Shown: positions 53,101 through 64,000 of the stretch, piece by piece
How positions within the stretch are numbered: position 1 is the stretch's first letter
How the letters are laid out: the number at the start of each line of letters is the position of its first letter
Source of the DNA: Melanocharis versteri
Lineage: Eukaryota > Chordata > Aves > Passeriformes > Melanocharitidae
Length of the DNA stretch: 64,000 nucleotides
Reading direction: 5' to 3'
Assembly (NCBI GenBank): GCA_013397845.1
Contig: VZTG01001881.1
Span: forward strand, 448,816-512,815
Program-made: the position numbers and the translations under genes
The notes under the pieces: generated by a model
The model's input: only the letters and a program-made list of their open reading frames with translations
What the model was told of the DNA's origin: nothing
The model's database searches: none

Positions 53101-56100
53101 TATTCAATGTTATTTTGAGGCACAAAGTAAGATGAATTTGCCATCTAAGACTTCTCTAAAACCAAAACAGAAAACAAAACATATACACTGAAAGACTGTT
53201 AACTGTTAAGAGATTCAAGGACCTGCCCATTTGTACACTGTTTCAAGTGCTCACTCATAAGTAAATACAAACAGGATGGACATGAATGCTGCATTTTTAA
53301 TTTTTTTGGGGGCGGCCGGGGGGGGAGAGAAGATCATCCTAAGAAGTGCAGGGAAGGAGCTAGCCCACCACTTTTGCAACTGTTTTGTAAGCCACCTTCT
53401 GCTACCTGCAGACTGTGATTAGTCCTGGAGACTGAGAAACTTACTCCTCTACAGCATCTAACAGTATTTACATTTGAAAACCACAAACCTACTTTTATAT
53501 GAAGCCATTGGCTGGCAAAACAAAACTATCATCAACCAGTCATCAAGAACATACTGCAACTGATTTTTTTCCCAGAAACCTTTTCCCCCACAGTTTTTTT
53601 AAGAACAAAATTCTAGGCTGCCCCTCTACAGGAAGCTTGCATTCTCTGTGTTTATAAATCAGCAAGCAGTTTGTAACAGCAGCTTTATTCTGACACCAAT
53701 CAGACAGAAACATGCACTAAATATAACTTAGGTAAATACTATGGAATGACCTCTACAGAACCAGACATCAATGATATGCACCCCGTTACAGATTAGAGAA
53801 CAGAAATATTGATCTTAAGGTTTGCCACACAATTTCTACATGGCCTTCAATAAGAAGGCTAAACAACTGGAAATATCTGAAAGCCTGTGATGGAGTGACC
53901 TTGTAGAAGACAAAGCTTTCCCGCTTACTTTGCACTGAAAATAGCCCATTGCAGGGGAAAAAAACACCACCACCACACAGGCTTACTATATTTAGGTGAC
54001 ACCTTACCAACAGGGTAGCCCCTAGGAGAGTAAAGGCTGGAGGCATGCCCACATGCCAAGCTACACCACTGAAGTGTCAAATGTTCAGCTGGGAGGGCTG
54101 CTCTAACCACTGCAGTTTCTTACCTTCACTGTTCTCAGTTTTGAGTACATTACAGTCGTTCCTTTCAAGGCTCCACGGCGCTTGTTTTGTCTAAAAAGTG
54201 CATTTTTTTTAATATGTGTGTTTGTGACTACACGCTGTTGTAGCGTAAGGCTTACACACCAGCACAACAGTGCTGTGACCTGTGTGATGCCAGCAGCTCA
54301 GCTTACAGGAGACACTGCAATAGAGATAGCTGGGCACCTAGGGGAAGAATTACAATCCTGATTACCACTAGGTTGGGACAGGTGGAAAAAGCCAAACGCT
54401 GAAAAAACATGCAGAGACCCCAACTAGCAGGGCATGAACCACCACCTCGTGCTTGAAGCGCTTGGCCAACAGACATCTGGGCAAGCAGGGAAGCTACTAG
54501 TCCAATACAACAACAACAAAAAACATGCTCAATACTTTTCCTGTTAAAGTAATAGCTAAAGCTGCAATACATCTTTCAGTAGAGGCAGCTTTTAGCAAGA
54601 CTTCAGAAGGTCTAATGATACCGCCTCCGCATGTAGGAAACTGAAGACAGCTCCTATTCAATTATCACCTTGCAATTAAGGTATTAAATGAACTACCAGC
54701 TCAAGCTGGCTGAAATTTGGAACCAGACTTACTAACTTCTTAAGTGTTGAGATGCAGCTTGATTAAAGCAGAGAAGCACGAATAAATACTAGTTATGCCC
54801 AATACAACTGTTATGAAACCTATGAGAAATCTGTAATGCGGAAGACTGGCTTTATGGTATCTGACTTCGGAGTCCACTTGCTGAGCAGCAGGACATTTTA
54901 TTACACAAAATCTATGGCACAAAAACCCAAACAAGTTCAGGGCAAGGTAAGAAAGGTAAAGATGAGTCCCAACCACATGCAGAAACTGCTCAGATATCTT
55001 GATCTGTGTGCTTGTGCAATAAGGTAGAAGCAAGCTTTTACCACAAGCAGTATACATAATGAAGTGGATGTCCAAAAGGATGTCCAATCTCCTGAGAAAA
55101 CTGCCAAGCTCACAAGGTTTGTACCATCTGCTACTAGAATATCAAGGAGCTACAGAGCACAAAGAATCCTTAGGTGAAGCAGTGGTCTGCACAACTCCAA
55201 ATCAGAAGCTATTAATTAGATGAGAGCAGAGCAAGAACATTCATTCTGTTACTACAGATCCAAGCAGGCTAAAGTAGGTGAGCTTCCCAGCTGCTTAGCA
55301 AGCCTCTGCCGTCCTTCCAGGCAGATACTGAGAGTGCAAACGCCTAAAGGCATCCAACTGCCCAAGGCCACCAACCTACGCCAACTGCAGAACCAGCCAT
55401 TATTATCTCCTGGCATCAAGCCTCTGGCTGATTATAACACTGTGTCAGGAGACAACACCCAGACAGTTCAGTTTCACAATACTCAACTATAACAATTCCC
55501 CAACAGGTCCTATGAACTATTTATGACAATGAAACAAAGCAGAGGAAACACAGAGGCACTACAGGAAACATCCATAGTTTTGAGACGCTTCTATACTGAG
55601 ACACAATTAAGGATGCAAACAGAGCAAAATATCAGAGGAATTCCTTCCATTTAGGGAAAGCTTGCAAGGGAACAACTCCAGCAATCCACCTGTAGATACA
55701 AAAATTTGATTATCTGAAACTCAGCAACAAATAAAATGACCCTCACAGCATCAAAAAAAGTACATGGTGAGTAAGTAACCTACTATGTGATATAAGAATA
55801 ATTCTCAGACAATTCTGGCAACAAATTCATTAAATTGAGTCACACGTTATAACACATATGGACTACGAATCATACCAATAGATTTTCTTTCAGCACCTTC
55901 AGGCTGCTGATGGCAGCTGCTGCTAATAGAGACCTGAAAAGGATGAGATTTCACAGACAATAAAAGCAGCTCATGCTCCTTCCACACCGCTTGAAAGATA
56001 AAGCAGTAAGAATAAAGTTCCATACGTTTGGCTTACAACACTAAATGAGGAGCAAATAAAGCATACAAAATAACATTCTCTTTGGTGGAAATCGGCAGTA

Positions 56101-59100
56101 GAGTTCAGCCCCTGCAAACTTACACCTGAGGTATAACTGAGATGACACAGCACCATATAGGCTGCCCACTTGAAAACACCTGGCAGAGAGCATACCTGAA
56201 ACAGGGCGCTGTTCAGATAGTACTACTAACACAAAGAAACACTGAATTTCTGCATATTTTTGTAGACGCCTCCTACATATCTACAATGTAATAAAATTAT
56301 CAAGTCAGCACTGAGGGCGTCTTGCAGAGGTGAAACTGGCAGACAAGCCATGCAATTAGGTAAGATTGCAACAGTGCAACAGCAATCAATAGGCTTCCCA
56401 AGATAAGGTAACAGTCAGCCACAGAGTAATGGTTTTAAGATCCTTGACGACTGATGGGAGAAAAGCAATAACCAGTGCACACATCAGATGAGAGCGCGCT
56501 GCAACAGACGGAGCCTGCTTACGCTGCCAAGAACTGCTAGGCCAGTGCACCCAGAAATGGTCTGCATCACACAGCCATCAACCAGCAGCATCAAAGGTGA
56601 GCGGTCCTGCAACTCGACGTGGACACATCTCACAGCATCAATGCTTCATGTGCTTAGACAGTGCCAACAAAGAAGCCACAGGACCATTAAGAGCTTCAGC
56701 CAGGAGACAGAAATAATCATGTACACGCAGGACTGAAATACTAATGTCCAAAAGGTAAAAAGGAGCAGCTCAATACAAGCATTCCTTTTCTCCTTTTTTT
56801 CGTCTCAAAGCAATAACCAGAAAGGAGGGAGTCAAAAAGAACCGTACAATAATTCAGTAATGGTTTGAACACCAGCACATCTGCAAAACTAAAAGCTGTC
56901 AATCCTCGTAGAGGGAATCACAAAGTCCACATGCAATGATGGACAAAGCACCATCTAGTTTCAACCAATGCTTTTACAGAAAAAAACCCAAACCAAAACA
57001 ACAAAAAAGCAGGACAGGATCACCACAGCAAACTGCACTGAGCCTTATATGGAGAACCTGTACATGGCATCAAAGACAACAGAGGACGCTTTCTCAAGCA
57101 CACCAAGTATAGTTGGCCAATGCCCAAAGATTTTCTAATGAGCCAGGTTCAATCTCTGTGCTGACAAACAGTATGAGAAGACAATTTCAGTGCTAATTTC
57201 AGAGACCAGCTGAACAAGCTCACTATTTCAATCCAAAATGCTGAGCATAACGTATACTACCAGGAATTAAGATAAATTATCATTAATAAAAGTCAGTTTT
57301 TACGTTCCATAAAGTGACAACTCTAATACTGCGTGCACCTTACTGCAAGAATTAGTTCTTCAAACAACCCATCTTTTCACTCTAGTGGCTTTTGGGCTTA
57401 TTTGAGCTTTAATGAGTTTAACTGTCAGTTCCTTCACCAACAAAAGTCAGCTTTCAGACAAATGTGGGCAGCAAATCAAGATGCAACAGTTCACTTTTTA
57501 TTACATTTAGTTCCCCAGTTTCTGGGAAAGTTATGCACTGATTTAATGACGGGACTCATTAAAAGATGCGTTTTCTGAAAACTGACGTTTAGGCTTGCTA
57601 ACCTCAAAGAGTACAATTTAAGTATGAACAAAACGCATGCAAATCAGCAGAACGTTTAACAAAAGTTTAAATAAAGCCTAGTAATGAAGGTGTCAGGGAA
57701 GTTCATGCTTTGCAACAGGTAAAACTCCATCAATAGAATACCGGAAGAGTTTAATCTCCAAGTGACATCATTGCAGATAACATGATAGTCCAAAAAGCAC
57801 TGCCTGTGGCAGAGAGGAGTGTTAAAAGCCTTTCAAACCACATTTCAAGTTATTCTTCAGTTTTTCCCAAAAGAACATCACAAAGATTCAAGAGGACAGA
57901 ATCCTGACACTATTACAGTTTTATGTTGCTTCATAAGTTACATGGTGAATTAACATTGATATAAATAATCCTAATATTGGGATGCATGCTGCATATTGGT
58001 TTTCTGCCTCAACCAGCATCTCCCAAAATGAATACCCCAGTTATCCGCAAATTTTCACAGTGAATGAGGTTGCCATAAGCTGTCTTTTTAACTGAGCAAC
58101 TTAAAGGCCAAGACAGACAGAAGAAAACTACCAGTATGAAATGATGCCACTACAGCTAAGTGTCATTAAATAACACAGAATTCAAGACATCAAAAGCAAT
58201 AAAATAAGCAGGAGAAGAAAACAACCAAAGCAACTCAAAGGAAATAATATATCCAATTTTGACAATTTCGAAACAAACAATCCTTTATACGTCTCTAAAA
58301 CTGGACACCCAGTTTAAAAGTAACAACAGCTGTGTATGCTGCTTTTGCTCCACGGAGTGGAAGTCATACTGATCACTGCATAGCACAGGTTACCAGAACT
58401 CCAAAAATTTTAAATCAAGCTTGCAAAGACAGCCAGGCTTCCAGTTTTACACACTGTATATATGCCATTTTTCTACAGAATAATTTTTTATCAAGCTGTT
58501 ACTCATATCCACAAAGCAGTCTTCCGATTCCTCACAATTTATCCATATACCGCTAAAAATAGTCAAGTTTCATGCTAATTTCTCCCAGAAAACTTGGAGA
58601 TTTTTTTCCCCTCAAACTAAAAGCAATGCTAAGGACATCTGACACATCAAAACTTCATTCAACTGGATGAAAGGACAGGCTCAAAGGGGAGCATATGAAA
58701 ATTTCTTGCAGCAGGAACCAGCACTCAGAAAACTGGAGAACTACAATCTTCTTGCAACTCAGAGCTGCAATAAAGAGCTTTGGTCCTGCTCAGGGCCAGA
58801 ATGAATCACCTGATCAGCATCGTTTCAGAGGCAAGGGCCACCAACAGCTTACTTCAGATCAATTTCCTTGAAGGTTTCTGTGTTTCATCTGAAAGAGTTC
58901 AGTACCAAAACCAGGTACAATGGCCAACTAACTTCTACAACAACACTTGCCTATAATCCTGTAAATGGCTCATCAACCATGCTACTTCAAGTTATTTCCT
59001 TCCTTAAATGAAGTTATTTGCTAGAATACCCAAAACAGGTTATGGAATCTCCAACTACAGATTTGCAAGACTCAGCTGCACCCTGCAATGACTGACCTGA

Positions 59101-62100
59101 TCTAGCACAGGCTGTAGTCCTACTTCAGTTCGAAGGTTACAAAAAGGTTATTCTCAGCCAAATTGCAATTTTGTAAATTCAAACACTTTTTAAAGAAAAA
59201 TACAAACCTGAGGAAAATACTATGAAAGCACTTCCTGACTTCTCTTTTAAAGTCACGTCACTGGTATTTCAAATACCTCTAATGATCACAGTAAAAGAAA
59301 TATTTCACTGCCACTAAAACATTTGAATCAGATATTAAGAGCAAAAAACTCAGACTCTGTCCAAGAACTGATGACTCTTGTAGACTATGCATATAGAGGA
59401 TGTGTGCTATGCATAAGCCAGCATGGCAGCATCTTCCATTTATACCTCCAGTTTAAAAATGGTCTCACACCACAGTCTTGAAAGAGTCCAACTATCTTAC
59501 CTTTAGCGTCCTCAGGTAATAGTAATCACATTTGACTCACCAGAAGCATACAGGCAAAACACCAAGTAAAATAAGAAAGGTAGATCATGTTAATTGTGAG
59601 AATGGGCACACAAACCATAGTTAATGGACAAGTCATAGCCTTTCTTGTTTAACAGCAGTTTATTCATCAGCCCAAAGTCTTTACCACAACGCTCTCAGAC
59701 TGCCCAATGGCATATAGATCCTTAGTTCCAAAACCTTCCTGCAATGATTGTGCAGCAAAATCCTTCTATTTTTTAAATTCTTCAGCCAAGATTATTCAGT
59801 CTGCTGCAATTCAACATTAGAGCCATGACAAGGCAGCAGCCTCAGCTACAACTAGAACAGGGGATAGACGGATGCAAAATGCAGTCCTTAACACCTGCAG
59901 CACCAACTACTCACACTCATCCAAGAGTACAATCACACTCTTTTAGGAGCTCGATGATGTAAATAATTTCTTTTTTGGCCAGTCGCATAGGTTTACAGCT
60001 GATCTCACAAAGAAAAAAGGAGCACCATTTCACAGATCGCTCCATCCAGACCTCACTGGTGTCAGCTAATGCCATCAAACTAAACTAACAAGTCCAGAGC
60101 ACACTATATGGACCTCATACATTGACAGGAGATCAGGGAAAAAAAACATATAATGTATCTACAACCATATTTTTCATAGTAATGACAATTCCTCCTTCAA
60201 TACTCTCATTTTGCTTGAAGAAGGCTTGTCCATTTCATTACTGACATGAATGGAGCAAACACAACAGGGAAACTGACTCTGAAGGAAAGCTTGTCCTATT
60301 TCTTCCTGTTAGACATAGCATAGAGAGCACAGAGTAAAATATATTAGAGATACTAGGAATACTAGCCACTAGAAGTGCTACACCACACACGTTCCAACTG
60401 GTTTACCCCTCCTCAGGGATTCTGCTGTACAGCCGATGACCACTGCCACTCTGAGCACACAGACCAGCTCCGAATGCACATTCTCAGGGGTCTGCACTAG
60501 GAACTAGTTCATCAAAACCCAATGTGGGTTACAATATCTCAACTCACAGTGCCTTGAGTGCACTAGTTTCATTTCCCTGCACAATTACCATATTGCAATC
60601 CATAAATCCGCATTTATATTGAATGCAAAAATGAGCTACTTTGCATTTTTTTAAATAGTTATCTAAGATGGCAAAAGAAAAATAATTGTGAAATGTTTAA
60701 ATATTTGAAGATTGCTGAGAGCACACTGACAACTTAGCCAAGTTGGAAGGGCTAAAATAAACTCTATGACAAAGCCAAACAAAATGACAGACATAAGGGA
60801 ACCATCTAAAGAGGAATGACAACAGAGACTGGGGAGTCAATACAATTGGGCAATTCATAGATCACATCAAAGTCATCCACTAAAAGCAGCTTCAGTTTTT
60901 CCTGATCCAAAAACTAAACAGAGTAGTAACTAAAGCAGTTTGAGGTAACTTAGTGTAAAAGGATTAATGCAATTCATTCAAGGGAAGGAGACATTCATGA
61001 AATAAAACTGAAGTTAATATGGTTGCTAGGGATGGGAAAAGGAAATTTCCCACTGAAGAGTATGATTTAAATCCTGACATAACTTTTTGATACTGAAAAA
61101 GCCCACTCATGTAGAAAACTAAGACTCATAATTAGTACTATTTTTTTACTTGGAGGACACAAAATTATCAACTGGCACTGACTTCTTCATCAGATAATAA
61201 AGCATACCCACGCATAGTGTACTCTGTGGAATCATCTCCGCGACAACAGAGAAAATAGGAAAGCAGAAAACAATTCTTCCCGTGCCTCCATCAGAGCAAC
61301 TACTGAGTCTAAAAACATCTTTGTACATAAATTAGGAAAAGGAGAAAACTCCACAGTGCAAGCACTCCCTTAAAAAGAAGTAGGCAGTTATCATTCTCAC
61401 CTTAATGTTTGCATAAAGCAAACTACAACAGCCAGTTCCACAGCACAAACACTGAAGAAGCACTAATTCTTGCAATCAAGTAAAGCAGAATAAATAGCAT
61501 TAACTTTTGCAGCTTTAACTCCAAACTACTCCATAGAATGAGCATGCCACAAACTCGCCAGGTAATCCTCTGAATCAATGGGATAAAGGCAACTAAAAAT
61601 GCTTGATTTTCCCAATTAAACCGTAAATCAGGATACACCATGAAACTGAATGAATAGAACAAAATGACTTGAACAGAAATAGGGACTTGGGGCAGGCAAT
61701 CACTTCAGCAGCTTCTGTTAAATCATACATACCACACGTGGCACTTCTGATCACATAATTATCTGTCAACATCAAACAATCAAAATACAGAAGTGGTACA
61801 CTTTAGCATCTTATATGAATATGTAATATACCACATTTCTATACAAAACATATGCATTTATACATGTACATGGCACATATATATGTATAAAACCATAAGG
61901 GCACTTTTGTTTTTGTAGATACAAAAAAAATCAGTCCCACACAATCAGCTGGCTAATCTGCATTCCACAGTTCCTATTACAAATCTTAGTAATTATTTTC
62001 CTAGATTGTTGAGACCATTAGCTACCCGACATATTAATTCTCAGCTCAATAATAAATCTTACAAGATTAAAAAAAAAAGCCTCCTTAAAGTTGACATTTT

Positions 62101-63898
62101 TGTACAAGAATCTTGGCTCTGCCTAAAAAAGAAACCCACTTCTTCCATACGTGGTTGCAGACAAAAGTCTGAAACCACAAAACGCAAGAGCTAGAAACAG
62201 AAGTCCCAAATGCATTTAGAGTGTCATTACTCTGTCAAATCTTTACTTTTTCAAGGCCTTGACACTGCACTTTTGCAGTTAGTCAATTCCCAGATATTGA
62301 TTTCAGCTGGGAGTAAAACATATGAGAATAAGGAACAGTTATGCATCCAACAGTAAGGCTTCCCATTTATTGAATCACAACTGCTCAAAAAGATCACAAA
62401 ACCCATTTAAGGGACTAGCTAATAAAAATTTAACGTGTTCAAATATTTTCAAGTTATGGAATCTTTACATACAGAATCATGCTTACCCTGAATGGAAAAT
62501 CATATTAGGTAAAATTTTAGCCTCAGATTTACCAGATTATTATCACTGTTTCAGCCACAGTTCTAAAGCAGACTGATCCCAGCCAGAAGTCAGAGCTCCA
62601 CAATATTTTAAAAGTGACTATATGAATTTTTAGTACAGCCTTGTTACCACACGTACAATTACACTCCATAAAAACAGAGCTCAAATGCAATCTATTGCTC
62701 ACCCATGGCAATTAGCACTAAGAGAACCAAGTTAACCCCAGTGGCTGCTCTGCAGTCACGCGAGCCAGCCACTACAGTGTTGCTCGGCAGTTCCACCAGA
62801 GCACGGTGCATGTCACGAGGATTAAACAATTTTTAATACCAATCTTATTTAGCAATCCAGATAGGGAGATCCATCATATTAGTTATCACCATGCACTCTG
62901 AAAATCTTAGCGATATAAGTAATAAAGGTTAAAGCTTTTCTATTCCCAAAATTTAACTTTCACTATATGAAAAGCTCTCTCCCCACTTCAGAGAGAGAAG
63001 TGTTACTGTGTATTTAATTAATTCAGAAAAAGAAGAAAGAAATTGATTACCCATTATTATATATTCAACAGCATAGGTAGGTATCATCCAATTCGTTAGA
63101 CTTAGTGTTAACAATATTTTACGCTATAGCTACTCTAAGACCTTACAATGCATAGGCAGTGACCAGTAATGACTTATTTTACCTAAGTGAAAGTCATGCA
63201 TCTGCCACAGTGTGAGACTTCATCTTTCAGATAATCCCCCGGTGTGAGGTTTAACCAGCTGTACTGTCCATCACATTGCAAGCATAAAGCAAACAAATAA
63301 TAAACCAAAGCACAGGCTTAGACACCATGGCAGAACATCACCTACATACCCCAACCAGAAGGGGATGCTCAGTTCTCTGCTTTGATCATGCAGCAGAAAA
63401 ACAGAGGGGTAAGGTGTTTTCATGTTATTGTTTTCTGGGCATTTCTTTGTTTTGTTTCATTTTAAATATCTGCACTCTCTTGCCTTGGCCTTGGAACAAC
63501 GGTATCGAGTTAAAGCTCAGTGTCCTTTTCAAACTCTGGCTCTCCTCTCCTTGTCAACCTTGCATGGTATAAATAGCAGCAAGCAGAGGAGCAATAAAAA
63601 TACTCCTTTAAAAATCTCAGGAGTGTTCGTGCTTGTAGTGCAGGACCAAAGCACTCCGGGTGCACGAGAGCAAGCTGTAGCACATTTTACGCATATCAAA
63701 CACGGTGTCAGTGTTCATCTAGATAAAAAAAGCTCCGACAGCAATATACAATTTCCGTATCTCTCAATATCGAAAACTCCAAACACACAGCTTGGGCTCG
63801 CCGAAGCCGAGACCCCTGAGTCGCGGGGCAAGGCCCCTGGGAGCGGGCCTCGCTGCAGCCGCACCTGCGCTGCGCCCGAGGCCGCGGCTCAGCCTCAC
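50181..63898 (-). other. MTUS1: MTUS1 intron 1, upstream part
   Basis: About 13.7 kb of AT-rich sequence between the CpG-island exon and the CR1 fragment. I found no recognisable protein-coding exon, RNA gene or well-preserved transposon in it. All open frames are short and unlike any family I know. There is a poly-G-rich run at about 53308-53325 and an AT-rich, partly palindromic stretch at about 61860-61885. Further untranslated MTUS1 leader exons could be hidden here and would not be detectable by reading frame. Confidence 0.55.
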
Positions 63899-64000
63899 CT
63901 CGCCGGGGCCGCGGAAGCGCGGCGGGCGCGAACCGCCGAAGAGAAAAGAAGGAAAGTAAGTTGGAGCAGGACGGAGCGGCGGCAGTGACCCGCTTCCCCC
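63790..64000. promoter_or_regulatory. CpG island / promoter-proximal region
   Basis: Base composition changes abruptly here. The preceding kilobases are AT-rich and CpG-poor, while this segment is dominated by G and C with many CpG dinucleotides, for example in the blocks around 63817-63830, 63865-63890 and 63900-63940. No TATA box is obvious. A sharp, CpG-dense island at the 5' end of a gene is the usual sign of a vertebrate promoter. It most likely drives MTUS1 leftwards on the minus strand. The island continues past the right edge, so its full extent is unknown. Confidence 0.75.
63899..64000 (-). other. MTUS1: Probable MTUS1 non-coding exon 1 (partial, 5' part outside window)
   Basis: On the minus strand this GC-rich stretch ends in a strong splice donor, GGCGAG followed by GTGAGG, with the last exon base at 63899. 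There is no ATG between the window edge and the donor, which fits a 5' untranslated first exon. It lies upstream of the MTUS1 start-codon exon on the same strand, inside a CpG island, as expected for a housekeeping-style vertebrate promoter. The link to MTUS1 is inferred from strand, order and the absence of any other recognisable gene between here and exon 2. The transcription start is not visible and may lie beyond 64000. The exon could instead belong to a longer first exon, or use the nearby alternative donor GCGCAG/GTGCGG. Confidence 0.5.

Noticed and set aside
53301..53330. Poly-G run considered as a G-quadruplex
   Set aside because: It has two long G runs and one GG rather than four clear G-tracts, so the call would be weak.
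63422..63988. 188-codon plus-strand open frame at the right edge
   Set aside because: Its second half is a low-complexity Ala/Arg/Pro-rich read of the CpG island and its first half is unlike any protein I know. It is antisense to the probable MTUS1 exon 1 and explained by high GC content reducing stop codons.

Overview
The window is vertebrate nuclear DNA, most likely from a bird. It is AT-rich, with sparse exons separated by kilobase-scale introns and consensus GT/AG splice sites. The interspersed repeats I could identify are degraded CR1 LINEs of the avian/reptilian type plus one short retroviral solo LTR; I saw no Alu, B1 or L1. There are no bacterial-style operons and no CRISPR array.

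One gene accounts for all supported coding sequence: MTUS1 (microtubule-associated scaffold/tumour suppressor 1; the ATIP family), on the minus strand. Reading from high to low coordinates it shows: a CpG island with a probable non-coding first exon at the right edge (about 63899-64000, running off the window); a roughly 32-kb intron 1; exon 2 (about 31789/31794 down to 29733), which holds the start codon and 663 codons; exon 3 (27507-27312); exon 4 (15416-15234); exon 5 (11432-11301); and at least 11.3 kb of intron 5 down to base 1. The reading phases join without gaps (0, then 1, 1, 1). The spliced product in the window is 833 residues plus one base of codon 834. This is the long, low-complexity, Ser/Pro/Lys-rich N-terminal and central part of the long (ATIP3-type) isoform. 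The C-terminal coiled coil shared by all isoforms, and the promoter of the short isoform, were not found and should lie left of base 1.

Within the introns I recognise three CR1 fragments (about 9710-10200 minus, 25120-25275 plus, 49785-50180 plus), a solo LTR at 19458-19738 with CCAAT, TATA and AATAAA elements in the expected order, and a few simple repeats. The remaining intronic sequence shows nothing I can assign. No novel biological system is evident. The points most worth a second look are a possible intron-retained, hydrophobic-tailed short MTUS1 isoform, the symmetric exons 4 and 5, the regulatory-looking LTR inside intron 3, and the CpG-island promoter.
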